64,000 nt of DNA from Bradysia coprophila (Eukaryota; Arthropoda; Insecta; Diptera; Sciaridae): positions 496,001-560,000 of the forward strand of contig NW_023503616.1 in NCBI RefSeq assembly GCF_014529535.1, read 5' to 3'. The position numbers and the translations under genes were made by a program. Positions 63,811 through 64,000 of the stretch are shown one piece after another. Under the pieces are notes generated by a model. That model worked only from the letters and a program-made list of their open reading frames with translations, was not told the origin of the DNA and searched no databases. Every line of letters begins with the position of its first letter. Position 1 is the first letter of the stretch.

Positions 63811-64000
63811 GTCATTGAGGAACGGAATTCTTTCGACAAAATCAATCGATATCCTACAACTGAAGCAAAATGTTCCACGGAAATAATTTTGGATTGTGAG
63901 TATTATGTGTCAGAATACGTTTTTCTAAATTTATTCCAAGTTTTTGACTCCATTCGCGAATGCAAACGAAATAATTCCACTGTTCAGTTTCAAGACTGTG
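63811..64000 (+). CDS. Possible partial gene at the right edge
   Basis: A pyrimidine-rich acceptor (TTTTTTAG, ending 63810) opens an 85-nt frame, 63811-63895, reading VIEERNSFDKINRYPTTEAK and then CSTEIILD, closed by the donor GTGAGT. The next acceptor (CTGTTCAG, 63987) begins an exon in the matching phase 1 that runs off the window. An upstream donor at 63599 (CATAAG/GTAAAG) agrees in phase. I do not recognise the product, and the start and end are not in view. Confidence 0.3.

Noticed and set aside
1-64000. tRNA, rRNA or viral insertion
   Set aside because: No cloverleaf with conserved A and B boxes, no rRNA core sequence and no viral protein motif was noticed by eye; a covariance-model scan was not possible here.

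Overview
The window is 64 kb of AT-rich, intron-bearing animal DNA. Short GT-AG introns, Drosophila-type gene content (toutatis, kenny/NEMO, an omega-class GST, an SLC38A10-type transporter) and many small palindromic DNA transposons point to a dipteran insect. A nematoceran such as a fungus gnat is my guess; the sequence alone does not prove it. Gene models were built by hand: splice sites were read off the sequence and reading phase was carried across every junction, and each complete model closes in frame.

Layout. 1-2.8 kb: no recognisable gene. 2.8-3.7 kb: a small five-exon minus-strand gene of unknown function (124 aa), with a possible broken small reading frame just downstream of it. 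8.3-9.3 kb: plus-strand omega glutathione S-transferase (3 exons, 254 aa). 9.3-14 kb: repeat remnants, a LINE C-terminal fragment, and the AT-rich probable 3' UTR of the next gene. 14.0-30.9 kb: minus-strand toutatis/BAZ2 orthologue with 24 coding exons and 2498 aa (TAM/MBD, DDT, WHIM-type motifs, two PHD fingers, bromodomain). A possible further 5' coding exon lies at 43.5 kb. 31-50.8 kb: about 20 kb without a recognisable complete gene, holding several MITEs, a nested MITE and an 880-bp two-variant satellite array. 50.8-51.6 kb: a 5'-truncated LINE with poly(A) and target-site duplication.

52.3-56.5 kb: a divergent gene pair, an RRM protein (minus, 262 aa) and an SLC38A10-type transporter (plus, 783 aa), sharing a 553-bp intergenic promoter region. 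58.5-61.0 kb: minus-strand kenny (IKK-gamma/NEMO; 8 coding exons, 662 aa), convergent with the transporter. 63.8-64 kb: the possible start of another plus-strand gene, cut by the window edge.

The genes do not form one pathway. Kenny is the regulatory IKK subunit of the IMD immune pathway, toutatis is a chromatin-remodelling subunit, and the GST and transporter are metabolic. The most unusual content is the repeat fraction: at least ten inverted-repeat elements, several inside toutatis introns, one with perfect 29-bp termini and a perfect 8-bp target duplication, and the palindromic satellite.
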